Shown: one piece after another, positions 28,201 to 35,425 of the stretch | How positions within the stretch are numbered: position 1 is the first letter of the stretch | Layout: every line of letters starts with the position of its first letter | NCBI RefSeq assembly: GCF_965283645.1 | Contig: NZ_CBDIPG010000001.1 | Span: 4,030,001 to 4,094,000, forward strand | Length of the DNA: 64,000 bases | From: Kordia sp965283645 | GTDB lineage: Bacteria; Bacteroidota; Bacteroidia; Flavobacteriales; Flavobacteriaceae | Direction of reading: 5' to 3' | Notes under the pieces: model-generated | Told to the model about the DNA's origin: nothing | The model's input: the letters and a program-made list of their open reading frames with translations, nothing else | Database searches by the model: none | Position numbers and translations under genes: made by a program

Positions 28201-28437
28201 TTCAAAAATTTGCAAATCATATACCTTTACAGAGATATATGGAAAGTTACCAAAAAGGGATAATTCACTTTTACCAACACTAATAAGACCTTTGTGTTCT
28301 TTGTTTAGTTTTGCAATTTCTCCTTTAATGATGTCAGATTGATTGCTCTGAACGTATAATATTAGACCTCCTAAGACTAAAATTGGAACTAAAATTAACC
28401 CTAATAAAACTCGTTTCCATAATTTTTTAATCTTCAA
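25240..28437 (-). CDS. AsmA-like inner-membrane/periplasmic protein
   Basis: 1065 residues. An N-terminal membrane anchor (about 10-30, VLLGLILVPILVLGGLILYV) is followed by the AsmA N-domain and a long repetitive beta-rich body with repeated DL-x-L-D-x-S and FDADV-type strands, then the AsmA C-terminal domain (LQGKLTSRITGKIRVYPDLVPDLDQSTIEMDVKVLNGRLKNYDPM) and a lysine-rich end. AsmA-family proteins are thought to bridge the periplasm and move or organise phospholipids to the outer membrane. It is a single gene, transcribed towards the island edge, and is probably the first core-genome gene after the island. Confidence 0.85.
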   Translation of the reverse strand: MKIKKLWKRVLLGLILVPILVLGGLILYVQSNQSDIIKGEIAKLNKEHKGLISVGKSELSLFGNFPYISVKVYDLQIFETKEDNAPVIMDVKDIYIGFNFWDIVNGNYDIQSLVVEDGIFNIVIHENNTTNIQNSLASTSDTETPATNIHLKKIKLKNLDIHTLDEATNTDVEKFIYTGTGGFSRKDSIIAGHIDTDFELNVIKNRDTTFINKKHFEVHTDLIFNEYTGILDIQPSGIVMENGDFELKGSIDTKNDVDLDLSIKGTKPNFDMFIAFAPADVIPVLEKYRNAGEIYFNASIKGASNKGNRPFFNADFGAKKAFLENTEKGKKIDNMGFEGHFTNGENRDASTMEFSLTDMTASLEKGEFKGSILVKNFEAPEIDMQIDSNFNLNFIAAFFELEQVQGASGQVSLKMNFHDIVDIDKPETALQKLNQAYFAQLKVKDLSFNAKNLPVPLDTLNVDLVMNGKEATLKRFDLSMGNTDLSISGFLSDLPAIVHHTNIPIEAHFDVTANNLDIAQLTGYSAQDSIQKGIDEQVENLSLGLSFKASAKDFTESKYLPKGEFFIDSLSANLKHYPHKLHDFHADVLIDSLDLKLVDFTGYIDDSDFHFNGRIHDYAFWMQPELNGDVDLDINLTSTKLRLEDVFSYKGENYVPVAYRHEEFDDLTLHFNAGMHYKDSSLHSIDLALDKLDTKMKLHPLRLHDFKGNIHYEYQHVMIKDFHGEIGTTNFNFDLNYYLGDNPQIKKRDNYLAVKANYIDYDALFNFDLSPTKPTAVVASKTADVTAHADAFNLYELPFTDMRFKADIAHFIYNRIDLQKIKADLRTTPNHYIYIDTLQMNAAGGTIQLSGYFNGSDPKHIYMQPNLVMTNVDLDKLLFKFENFGQDHLVSENLQGKLTSRITGKIRVYPDLVPDLDQSTIEMDVKVLNGRLKNYDPMLALSDYIKNKNLRNIRFDTLQNSLNIDKGKIHIPSMTIESTIGHIELSGTHDSNQNIEYYLRIPWKTARKAAWHKLFGRKKDTINENQEDEIVEVDTTRRTRYINVKVKGNIDDYKISLGKKKKKRK

Positions 28438-28659
28438 AGTAGCTGTCTTTTAGAATTAGAAAAAGTGTTCGCCTTTAAAAGTAACGAATTCGCATGAAAA
28501 AACCTTATTTAGTTTTAAATCAACCAAAAAAGAAGCTTCTTCAATTATTTTAGGTGTGATTTCCCAAATAGTAAACTTTTTATATCCGCAGAAATAATTT
28601 GCAAGCATTTACATCTATAATTTACAGTGATATATAGGTAAAAAGAAGCCAAAATAGAG

Positions 28660-28667
28660 TACATTTG
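28660..28667 (+). promoter_or_regulatory. Bacteroidetes-type -7 box
   Basis: TACATTTG, matching TAnnTTTG, 40 bp before the start codon at 28708. Confidence 0.5.
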
Positions 28668-28707
28668 CAGCCATAAAATAAGAGTAAATAAGTAAAATAC
28701 ACTCGGT

Positions 28708-29439
28708 ATGACTGATGAAAGTATAGCAAAGATAAATGAAGTAATAACGCAGTATTTTGATACAAATCCCACGGTTGATTGGATTCCTGTAAAAGCAATT
28801 ATGCCCGCATTAGTGGAAGCTGGTATCTTTGAAAAAGATGTAAAAAAAGGATTTCCAATGCGAAAAGTACTTCGCAGATTAGATCAAAAGGAACAACTTG
28901 ATAAAATACCTTCGGTACATGCTGAAAGAAGAGCTGAAAATACGTATTGGTATTTGGTGAGAAAAGGCAAAAAATATACACCAAAAGAAGTAATTCCTGA
29001 GATTTCTAAAAAAGAGCAATACATATTGGATATTAAAAATAGTGATGAAAATTATCTATTAGACTTGTGTGATGAATTGTTAGCTAAAAAAGCGTCAAGA
29101 AAACACACTTTTGATACGTTAGTAGGTAACCTTCACAAAAGAGGAAAAGGACGCACAAAACTACCGTTAGATGCCTATTACGAGAATTTAAAATTAGTCA
29201 TTGAGTTTTTTCAAAATAATAAACCTTTTGAAGAATTAGATGAAAAAGAACAAGCACGAATCACGCAAATAAAATATTATGACGAGCTAAAAAAAGAAGC
29301 GGTTCTGAAAAAAAGATTTCGTTATATGAAAATTAATTATGCGCAGTTTGAATGTGATGAAAACGGCAAACTGATTCGTAATACAGAAAATGATACCATC
29401 GTCTTAAAAGAGATTTTAAAAGATTTCTTAGAAAACTAA
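28708..29439 (+). CDS. Hypothetical protein with winged-helix-like start and nuclease-like C domain
   Basis: 243 residues. Residues 1-90 look helical and winged-helix-like (DWIPVKAIMPALVEAGIF, FPMRKVLRRLDQ). Residues 115-225 hold FDTLVGNLHKRGKGRTKLPL, then DAYYENLKLVIEFFQ, then KRFRYMKINYAQF. The order of acid-x-x-LVIEF with following basic residues resembles a PD-(D/E)xK restriction-like fold; the D of LPLDAYY and E of VIEF would be candidate metal ligands. The fold assignment is inference. It is monocistronic, with its own -7 box and terminator. Confidence 0.6.
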   Translation: MTDESIAKINEVITQYFDTNPTVDWIPVKAIMPALVEAGIFEKDVKKGFPMRKVLRRLDQKEQLDKIPSVHAERRAENTYWYLVRKGKKYTPKEVIPEISKKEQYILDIKNSDENYLLDLCDELLAKKASRKHTFDTLVGNLHKRGKGRTKLPLDAYYENLKLVIEFFQNNKPFEELDEKEQARITQIKYYDELKKEAVLKKRFRYMKINYAQFECDENGKLIRNTENDTIVLKEILKDFLEN

Positions 29440-29463
29440 GAACATACAATTGCAAAATACACG

Positions 29464-29494
29464 AAACCTTCTTGAGAAATCAAGGAGGTTTTTT
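29464..29494 (+). terminator. Terminator of the nuclease-like gene
   Basis: AAACCTTCTTGA pairs with TCAAGGAGGTTT around GAAA, followed by T residues. Confidence 0.8.
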
Positions 29495-29557
29495 ATCTAT
29501 AAAAAGTCTGTAAACTGTTATTAATTCATTTCAAATTTAAATCACCCAGAACAAATA

Positions 29558-29707
29558 ATGGGAGGTATGTCTGGATATCACTACCTATGTAGTTCTGCAG
29601 AATGTGCAAGTGAAGAAGCACCTTCGGAAGGCGGTAGCGAATTAATAGATTGTTGGGGAACAACTGTACTAACGTATGGTAATAGAACATGTGATGATTC
29701 TATTTAA
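29558..29707 (+). CDS. Short Cys-containing peptide with partial GG leader
   Basis: ATG 29558 gives a 49-residue peptide MGGMSGYHYLCSSAECASEE... ending TYGNRTCDDSI. Reading upstream in the same frame to the stop at 29522 gives ISNLNHPEQIMGG, which looks like the second half of a double-glycine leader as in the 42905 peptide (VVSSFKPSLHGG). No start codon for a full leader is present, so the gene is either 5'-truncated or starts at the internal ATG without leader. Four Cys in the core. A hairpin terminator follows at 29742-29768. Confidence 0.5.
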   Translation: MGGMSGYHYLCSSAECASEEAPSEGGSELIDCWGTTVLTYGNRTCDDSI

Positions 29708-29741
29708 AAAAACAAAGTAGTAACATATTATATCTGACAGG

Positions 29742-29768
29742 GCTTCATAGAAATATGAAGCTTTTTTT
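29742..29768 (+). terminator. Terminator after the short peptide
   Basis: GCTTCATA pairs with TATGAAGC around GAAA, followed by TTTTTT. Confidence 0.75.
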
Positions 29769-29870
29769 ATTACATGATGTGTGAACTAATTTCTGAGAAT
29801 AATTACGGCTTTCCCGTACATGAGTAAAAAGTAAATTTCATATTTTTTAATATAACCAAAAAATTAAATC

Positions 29871-30038
29871 ATGTTGAAATCAATTTTAAATGTAAAAGGA
29901 GCGCAAGAGCTTCACAAAAAAGAACAAGGAAGCATCAATGGAGGAATTCAATTTCCTATAGGATGTGTTCGTAGATCAGATTGTTTTTTTATTGATAGAG
30001 CATCAAGATGTGTAAACAGAATTTGTGTTTTCTTGTAA
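29871..30038 (+). CDS. GG-leader Cys-rich peptide (ribosomally made natural-product or bacteriocin-like precursor)
   Basis: 55 residues. Leader MLKSILNVKGAQELHKKEQG ends SINGG; the 30-residue core follows with four Cys (IGCVRRSDCFF ... RCVNRICVFL). The leader aligns with the peptide at 43284 (both start MLKxIL, both end with Q-x-x-INGG), so they belong to the same precursor family. Such leaders are recognised by C39-peptidase ABC exporters. No exporter, protease or modification enzyme is visible nearby. A terminator follows at 30068. Confidence 0.7.
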   Translation: MLKSILNVKGAQELHKKEQGSINGGIQFPIGCVRRSDCFFIDRASRCVNRICVFL

Positions 30039-30067
30039 AAAATATTCTAAAACAGGACGTAATTTGT

Positions 30068-30096
30068 AAAGCGAACCTTAGTTCGCTTTATTTTTT
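30068..30096. terminator. Bidirectional hairpin between the peptide and the SIR2-like gene
   Basis: AAAGCGAAC pairs with GTTCGCTTT around a four-base loop, with T residues on the plus side. It lies between convergent genes and can serve both. Confidence 0.75.
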
Positions 30097-30104
30097 CAAC
30101 CCAA

Positions 30105-31139
30105 TCAATTATTCGCTAAGCGACTATTTTCAAAAAAGTTTAATACAGTTTCCCACATTTCATCATACGTATCAAAGTGAATATTAATAATATATTCAGG
30201 TTCTTTTTGTAAATGCGCAGGTCGTTCAGAGCCAGCAGATAAGATAATTGTTTCGGGTCTGGTATCAGGTGAGCCTTTTTGATCTAAAAAAGCAGTTTGC
30301 CGCGCTCTTTGATTCAGCAAGTACCACAAAGGCCATTCGTCATTCAGTAAACTACAACCAATAAACAAAAGTGGAGCACTTTTAAATACATTCACCCAAC
30401 TTGCTGGCGTAGTCCACGTTCTAACAATTTTATCCCACTCCGTTGGCGGAATCCAACTTCGTCTATTATATCTACAATACAAAGTATCTTCTTCGTACCA
30501 TTTTTCCATATACGTTCCGCGTAAATTTTCAACCCAATTGATATACATTCCATACTTTCTAATTCCTAATTTAATAGTATCAAATCGTTTTGTATCTCCA
30601 TGTGGATACCATATGCGGGTTTTTTGAGCATTTTTTATAATACTATGTCTGTACAATGGCATTGCATCTTTACTTTTTTCATCAGGAAATGATTTTATAG
30701 TATTCGAATTACCAGCCAAAGACAAACAACGATCAAAGTTTAAAGAAATAATATCTTTAAAACCACTATCCAATATCTTTTTATACAAACTGTAATCTTT
30801 ACTGCGCTCTTCAAAATTGTTTAAAATTTCTTGCACCTTTTTTTGTAAAGTATGTTCTGCCTTATACGGCATATAGCCTTTTGTATTTATAGCATAAACT
30901 CGTAAAACCGTTTCCCATTTTCTAATAAATGATTCTGGTAATTCTAGCAATTTCGGATCTGTAACACCACATTCTTTTACAATATCGGAAATCAACTTTT
31001 CCCAATCTAGTTGTTCCTTGGAGCCTTCCATGCTAGCGGCTTGCATATTAACGCCACTACCGATAATAGGTACTACATATTCAGAATTATTGGCTAACCA
31101 TTGGTCCGCATACATTTTAAACTGTTCAGCTGCTTTCAT
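30105..31139 (-). CDS. SIR2-like (SIR2_2) domain protein, possible NADase
   Basis: 344 residues. A sirtuin-type nucleotide-binding fold is suggested by YVVPIIGSGVNMQ (glycine loop, about 21-33), IISLNFDRCL (the Asn/Asp pair, about 130-139), WYPHGD (catalytic His, about 177-182) and LLFIGCSLLNDEWPLWYLLNQRAR (about 253-276). The family includes stand-alone defence NADases and SIR2 subunits of Thoeris-, DSR- and Argonaute-type systems. No TIR, Argonaute, HerA or other known partner gene is adjacent, so this is a solo SIR2 candidate. It is convergent with the GG-peptide and divergent from the lectin gene. Confidence 0.75.
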   Translation of the reverse strand: MKAAEQFKMYADQWLANNSEYVVPIIGSGVNMQAASMEGSKEQLDWEKLISDIVKECGVTDPKLLELPESFIRKWETVLRVYAINTKGYMPYKAEHTLQKKVQEILNNFEERSKDYSLYKKILDSGFKDIISLNFDRCLSLAGNSNTIKSFPDEKSKDAMPLYRHSIIKNAQKTRIWYPHGDTKRFDTIKLGIRKYGMYINWVENLRGTYMEKWYEEDTLYCRYNRRSWIPPTEWDKIVRTWTTPASWVNVFKSAPLLFIGCSLLNDEWPLWYLLNQRARQTAFLDQKGSPDTRPETIILSAGSERPAHLQKEPEYIINIHFDTYDEMWETVLNFFENSRLANN

Positions 31140-31374
31140 GTTGAATGAGAATTATTAGTAGAATTTGATTATTCTTTCTAAATATACTATTTATTCCTGC
31201 AAAATATTGACAGTTTTCTATTTAAAAAGAAGCTTGGAATTGAAATTTGATAGCTAACTACGATGTTCATTTGTCTGATTTACCTACACTTAAGCTGTAT
31301 TAATTTTTCATGAATTAAAAAATGACTAGTTTGTTAATCCATGAAAAATAATAATATAACCAAAACGTAATTTA

Positions 31375-32214
31375 ATGAAGAAAATAATAAGCATATTCGT
31401 ACTTTTTGTTGGTTTTACCTTAGCTGTAAATGCACAAAATATTGTAGATACAAACAAATGGTATAAGCTTGAAAACGCCAAGAATAAAGGTAAAATGGCA
31501 AACAACGGTCAAAAACAGTCAGGTGCTGTAATGATAGCGAAACAAAGTATTGCAACTGGTGGTCATTGGCGATTTATCCCATACGGAAATGATGGATTGT
31601 ACAGAATTCTAAATCGGGATTCTAAAATGTATTTAGCAAACTTTGGAGCCAAACAAAGAGGTTCTAGAATTAAGCAAACAGATAAACCTGGTGCTGGAGC
31701 TGTATGGAGATTGATAAAACTTGCTGGCGGAGGTATGTTGGTGCAAAATAATATGACATCTATGTTTATAGGAATCGGTTCAGACAAAAACAATACTCCG
31801 TTAATACAAGCGACAGCGTTAAGTCCACGCATTGTTTGGAAACCAACTGCGGTAAACTCTACTAGTAGCTCAACAGGAACTACAACTACAAATACTGGTC
31901 CGCCAAAAAACACAGATACAAATGCTTTCAGACCCAAAAAAGGTGGTCAAATATCAAAAGTAGTTGTCAGATATACGGATCAAATTTCTTTCATTGGAAA
32001 AAAACCAAGAGTTGGTCAACGTGTATATTTCTTTCATCAACAACTGGCACGTGCCAATCCTGATAAAATTAGTTTCAACCCGAAACATCCTTCAATTTGC
32101 GGAAGTACGTTTGTTGTGACACAAGTTTTACCGAAGATAAAATTTAACAAACCAATGCCCAATTTGAGAAATCGAAACAATGATAACTTTATGTTTGTTG
32201 TTGAAATTTATTAA
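31375..32214 (+). CDS. Secreted ricin-type beta-trefoil lectin domain protein
   Basis: 279 residues with signal peptide (cleavage after VNAQ, about residue 21). Residues 28-155 form a ricin-like beta-trefoil with repeats WYKLENAKNKGKMANNG, HWRFIPYGNDGLYRILNRDSKMYLA, VWRLIKLAGGGMLVQN. A Ser/Thr linker (about 163-178) leads to a C-terminal domain of about 95 residues (ISKVVVRYTDQISFIGKKPR... FVVTQVLPKIKFN) of unknown type. Trefoils usually bind carbohydrate. Single gene with its own terminator. Confidence 0.7.
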   Translation: MKKIISIFVLFVGFTLAVNAQNIVDTNKWYKLENAKNKGKMANNGQKQSGAVMIAKQSIATGGHWRFIPYGNDGLYRILNRDSKMYLANFGAKQRGSRIKQTDKPGAGAVWRLIKLAGGGMLVQNNMTSMFIGIGSDKNNTPLIQATALSPRIVWKPTAVNSTSSSTGTTTTNTGPPKNTDTNAFRPKKGGQISKVVVRYTDQISFIGKKPRVGQRVYFFHQQLARANPDKISFNPKHPSICGSTFVVTQVLPKIKFNKPMPNLRNRNNDNFMFVVEIY

Positions 32215-32270
32215 ACAGTATAACAATAACAATCGAAGCTACACTATATGTTGAGTTTCGGGCAAAACCA

Positions 32271-32305
32271 AAAAAACCTTCTTGATATTTCAAGAAGGTT
32301 TTTTT
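32271..32305. terminator. Terminator between lectin and DUF2383 genes
   Basis: A long stem AAAAAACCTTCTTGA / TCAAGAAGGTTTTTTT around TATT. It has A/T tracts on both sides and lies between convergent genes. Confidence 0.8.
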
Positions 32306-32329
32306 GATAGTATATGTAAACAAGATAGA

Positions 32330-32791
32330 TTATCCTGCAATATCTTCTAATCTCTTAATTGTTTCCAACTCTGACTTAATTACCGTTCGTTGTTTTCCTA
32401 AAACGCCCATCATTGCTGCTGGAATATGTGGTTCATTTTCTACACTCAATACTTCATTATATTCTTCTAAAGCAGCTTTTTCACCAGTAATAGCGGCTTC
32501 TAGCATAGCTTCATCCGTTTCTGAGGTAAACCAAGATTTTACATCCATCCAAGTTCTGTGTGCCGCTCCAGCAACACTTCCGCCTTTGTCTGGCTCTTGG
32601 TTAATAGTTTTTAAATTTTCTTTAATCTCATGACCAAAATTGTAACGCTCAGCTGATTTGCGCTCAAAAAATCTCTTTAAATTTTCTGATTTAGCGTTTT
32701 CTGCCGCTTTTTTATATCCTTTTTCGGCATCATAATTTTTTTCTAAAAGGTTATTCAATTTACTTCCTAATTCTTTTCTGTAATCGTACAT
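32330..32791 (-). CDS. PA2169-family four-helix-bundle protein (DUF2383)
   Basis: The start chosen is ATG 32791 (MYDYRKELGSKLNNLLEKNYDAEKGY), giving 153 residues; the upstream extension overlaps the hemerythrin gene and has no similarity to the paralogue at 44637. The protein is a ferritin-like four-helix bundle of the DUF2383/PA2169 family. About 50 percent of residues agree with the 44637-45089 product (shared NNLLEKNYDA-KGYK, AHRTWM, TDEAMLEAA-GEKA). Function unknown; the genes are often stress-linked. It is last in the lipoprotein-hemerythrin-DUF2383 row and probably shares the promoter at 34011-34066. Confidence 0.8.
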   Translation of the reverse strand: MYDYRKELGSKLNNLLEKNYDAEKGYKKAAENAKSENLKRFFERKSAERYNFGHEIKENLKTINQEPDKGGSVAGAAHRTWMDVKSWFTSETDEAMLEAAITGEKAALEEYNEVLSVENEPHIPAAMMGVLGKQRTVIKSELETIKRLEDIAG

Positions 32792-32828
32792 AATTTTTTT
32801 TCTTTTTTTTAGTGTTAATAAGTAATTT

Positions 32829-33278
32829 TTATTTGGCAACTCCGTTACGACATTCGTCCATAAATGCAACGTACTTTGTTGCTAATTCCTCTTTTTGTTT
32901 TTCGGATAATACTTTTCCTGATAACTGAAAAAAGGTGCGTTCTTCATCTTCTAAATGATGTAGAACTTTGTGTTGTAAATCTTTGGCGTACTTTAGCCAA
33001 GCAGAAGAATCTTGTTCTGTTTCTTCTAATTTTTCTACTAATTCATCAATCTCATGATGTTCTGCAATTCCATGACGTGCATGTTCCTGCATCATATCAT
33101 CACTAATTAAAGGCTTGTAAAAATGGCGTTCTTCAGCATCTTCATGAATTTTCAATTCGTGCTTAAGCGCTTCAAAGAGTTGTGTTCTTCGTTCGCTATC
33201 TCCAGAAGTTTCAATTAATTCATCAAACAACTTACGTTGTATATCGTGATCTTTTCTAATAGCTTCAAAAATTTTCAT
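32829..33278 (-). CDS. Hemerythrin-like domain protein
   Basis: 149 residues. The hemerythrin HHE pattern is present: KDHDIQRKLFDELI (about 9-22), HELKIHEDAEERHFYKPL, IAEHHEIDELVEKL, and LQHKVLHHLEDEERTFFQLSGKVL. These His, Glu and Asp residues can ligate a di-iron centre that binds oxygen, NO or peroxide. Middle gene of the lipoprotein-hemerythrin-DUF2383 row; the 95-bp gap to the lipoprotein gene contains a T-rich low-complexity tract (CTTTTT repeats, 33330-33355) and a TAGCTTTG box on the minus strand, so an extra internal promoter is possible. Confidence 0.85.
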   Translation of the reverse strand: MKIFEAIRKDHDIQRKLFDELIETSGDSERRTQLFEALKHELKIHEDAEERHFYKPLISDDMMQEHARHGIAEHHEIDELVEKLEETEQDSSAWLKYAKDLQHKVLHHLEDEERTFFQLSGKVLSEKQKEELATKYVAFMDECRNGVAK

Positions 33279-33373
33279 AGCAATTTTTTTTTAAGAGATA
33301 ACTTCAATTAAAACCAAAGCTATCGTGATTTTTTTCTTTTTCTTTTTCTTTTTTTGGTTTGAAAAAACTCAGA

Positions 33374-33952
33374 TTAATCCGAATAAATTTCAGTATAACC
33401 TTCTAGCTTTTCTTCCAAAGCATCTTCGTCTGCAAAATATTTGTAAGCTGTATTAAATACTCTATTTGGGCGTTCACCAACGATGTAATGTTTTACATTT
33501 AAATCTGGTGCGTTCATCGTAATTTGATCTGAGATACGTACTTTTTTATCAGCTAAGCTTTTGTCTCCTTTTTCTAAAGTAGAAACAACAATTAAATTGT
33601 TCTTGCTAGCATATACTTTGTCAATATTAATTTCATGTTCTACATCATCAACTTCAGCTTCTACCAGTATAGTACGCTCTTCTTTTTCTCCAAATTCATC
33701 TGGCATGTCAACATCTACATATGGAACTTCAACTTCCACTTCTTCCATAACAACAACAACTTTAGGAACTTCCACAGTTTTTGTTCTTGTACCTACATTT
33801 ATATCTGCCCATTCAACATCAAAAGACGGAAGTTGACCTTCTTCAACAGCAACATCTACATCTGGTAATTTTGTTTCTTGCGTTTGCTTTACATCACAAC
33901 TTGTTACGAATAAAAGTGATAATGTAGCAACTGATAATATAATCTTTTTCAT
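33374..33952 (-). CDS. Lipoprotein with Val/Glu-rich repeats
   Basis: 192 residues with type II signal peptide (LSLLFVTSCDVK, Cys 19). The middle has Val-Glu-Pro-rich alternating sequence (TVEVPKVVVVMEEVEVEVPY, then VDVDMPDEFGEKEERTILVE), then a short alpha/beta C-terminal domain. No known family recognised. First gene of the three-gene row with hemerythrin and DUF2383. It starts 58 bp after the -7 box of the repeat-type promoter at 34011-34066. Confidence 0.7.
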   Translation of the reverse strand: MKKIILSVATLSLLFVTSCDVKQTQETKLPDVDVAVEEGQLPSFDVEWADINVGTRTKTVEVPKVVVVMEEVEVEVPYVDVDMPDEFGEKEERTILVEAEVDDVEHEINIDKVYASKNNLIVVSTLEKGDKSLADKKVRISDQITMNAPDLNVKHYIVGERPNRVFNTAYKYFADEDALEEKLEGYTEIYSD

Positions 33953-34010
33953 TTTCTTATTTTTGGTTAAACAAATTTTATATCTAAAATCCAGCGCCGA
34001 TTTGATGATA

Positions 34011-34066
34011 CAAATATACCCTTGATACGTTTTTTAGATTGACTTAAAAAAAATTAACCTTGACTC
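34011..34066 (-). promoter_or_regulatory. Direct-repeat promoter, member 1 (lipoprotein-hemerythrin-DUF2383 operon)
   Basis: On the minus strand: distal box GAGTCAA (34066-34060), proximal box AAGTCAA (34045-34039), 21 bp start to start, then 20 bp, then -7 box TATATTTG (34018-34011). Identical spacing is found at four other sites in the window. Confidence 0.65.
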
Positions 34067-34156
34067 AAATAAAAAATGCGGTCATTTTAATCACTTTTTT
34101 CTCTAATTTTAGATTCCAATAGTATATAATATGAAAGGTGTAACTCAAAATAAGGT

Positions 34157-35275
34157 ATGAAAAAACAGAAGTTGACTAAAGAATTTATAAAAGCGTTGCT
34201 CTCTCAGCCGGAAGAAATTATTGATTTATATGACTTAACATATACAACGCCTGAAATATTAACGATAAAAAGAGAACGCAAGCACAAAGACTTTATATAT
34301 ACGAAAAGAGGAAAAGAGATTACGAATGAAGTAGAGTTACAACGATTGAAAGATTTAGTCATACCGCCAGCTTGGAGAAAAGTAAGAATTGCAAGTTTGG
34401 ACAATGCCCATTTACAAGCTACAGGAAGAGATGACAAAAATAGAAAGCAATACCGTTACCATCCAAAGTGGCAACGAATTAGAAATCAGACAAAGTTTTT
34501 TAAAATGGTAGCATTTGCTGACGCGTTGCCAAAGCTTAGAAAACAGGTAAATATAGACATTGAGCAAAAGCAATGGACACGAACAAAAGTTTTAGCAATT
34601 GTCATAAAATTACTGGAAGAGTCACACATACGTATCGGAAATAGTTACTATACAAAAAAGAACAAAACGTATGGACTATCAACAATGCGAACACGGCATT
34701 TACAAATTTTTAAAGAAAAATTTACGTTACAATATATTGGAAAAAAGGGGAAAGAACATAAAGTTACGATCAAAAATAAAAAGTTGACACGACTGATAAA
34801 TAGATGTGAAGAAATTCCGGGTTGGGAACTTTTTCAGTATTATGACAATGATGGCAACAAACATTCGATTGATAGCGGAATGGTAAATGAATACATTCAT
34901 GATTTATGTGGTGATATATTTTCTGCAAAAGATTTCCGAACTTGGGCGGCTTCTTTAATTTCCTTTGAAACGCTTGCCAATGTTCCGCATGCCAATGATA
35001 TGAAAATAAAAGAAAAACAAGTATTAGCAAGTATTGATGCTGCTGCAGAAGCACTAAATAATACACGAACTGTGTGCCGAAAATACTACGTACATCCTGT
35101 AATTTCAGAATGTTTCTTAGACGGAAAAATAGAACCATATTTTAAAATGGCAGACGAACTTCCTGAAGCTAGTGAAAGTGAATTGCAACCAAACGAAAAA
35201 GCACTGAAGTTATTACTTGAAACATATACACCAAATTTTCACAAATCGTTGAAGTTGCGAGCAAAAGCATTATAA
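34157..35275 (+). CDS. DNA topoisomerase IB
   Basis: 372 residues of the poxvirus-like bacterial topoisomerase IB family. Visible catalytic blocks are GRDDKNRKQYRYHPKW (N-terminal DNA-binding), RIGNSYYTKKNKTYGLSTMRTRHL (Arg/Lys motif), FSAKDFRTWAASLISFE (Arg) and TRTVCRKYYVHPVI containing the catalytic Tyr. The enzyme relaxes supercoils by nicking one strand through a 3'-phosphotyrosine. Full family length. Divergent from the lipoprotein operon. Confidence 0.93.
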   Translation: MKKQKLTKEFIKALLSQPEEIIDLYDLTYTTPEILTIKRERKHKDFIYTKRGKEITNEVELQRLKDLVIPPAWRKVRIASLDNAHLQATGRDDKNRKQYRYHPKWQRIRNQTKFFKMVAFADALPKLRKQVNIDIEQKQWTRTKVLAIVIKLLEESHIRIGNSYYTKKNKTYGLSTMRTRHLQIFKEKFTLQYIGKKGKEHKVTIKNKKLTRLINRCEEIPGWELFQYYDNDGNKHSIDSGMVNEYIHDLCGDIFSAKDFRTWAASLISFETLANVPHANDMKIKEKQVLASIDAAAEALNNTRTVCRKYYVHPVISECFLDGKIEPYFKMADELPEASESELQPNEKALKLLLETYTPNFHKSLKLRAKAL

Positions 35276-35368
35276 TTTACTGAATTTACTGAATTTGTTG
35301 AAAATGATGTTAAAAAACATTTAACAGAGAAATTTTCACATATGTTTTAATTGTATCTGTAAAATGTT

Positions 35369-35376
35369 TATATTTG
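35369..35376 (+). promoter_or_regulatory. -7 box for the radical-SAM repair pair, with a strong Shine-Dalgarno downstream
   Basis: TATATTTG at 35369-35376, 49 bp before the start at 35426. The leader carries AGGAGG at about 35411-35416, an unusually strong ribosome-binding site for this A+T-rich genome. Confidence 0.55.
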
Positions 35377-35425
35377 TTGCCACTACATACATTACTACAA
35401 TTCAACAAATAGGAGGAACGATTTC

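Noticed and set aside
28545..28772. Hydrophobic minus-strand frame overlapping the start of the nuclease-like gene
   Set aside because: It covers the promoter and first codons of 28708-29439, has no ribosome-binding or promoter support, and its hydrophobicity follows from A+T-rich sequence.
32864..33106. Plus-strand frame across the hemerythrin gene
   Set aside because: Antisense of a well-supported coding gene, with low-complexity Leu/His content.
33325..33360. CTTTTT-type repeats as a CRISPR or tandem-repeat array
   Set aside because: A simple pyrimidine tract of about 30 bases, with no spacer structure.
33561..33868. Ser/Thr-rich plus-strand frames opposite the lipoprotein gene
   Set aside because: Mirror of the Val/Glu repeats on the minus strand; no promoter or domain support.
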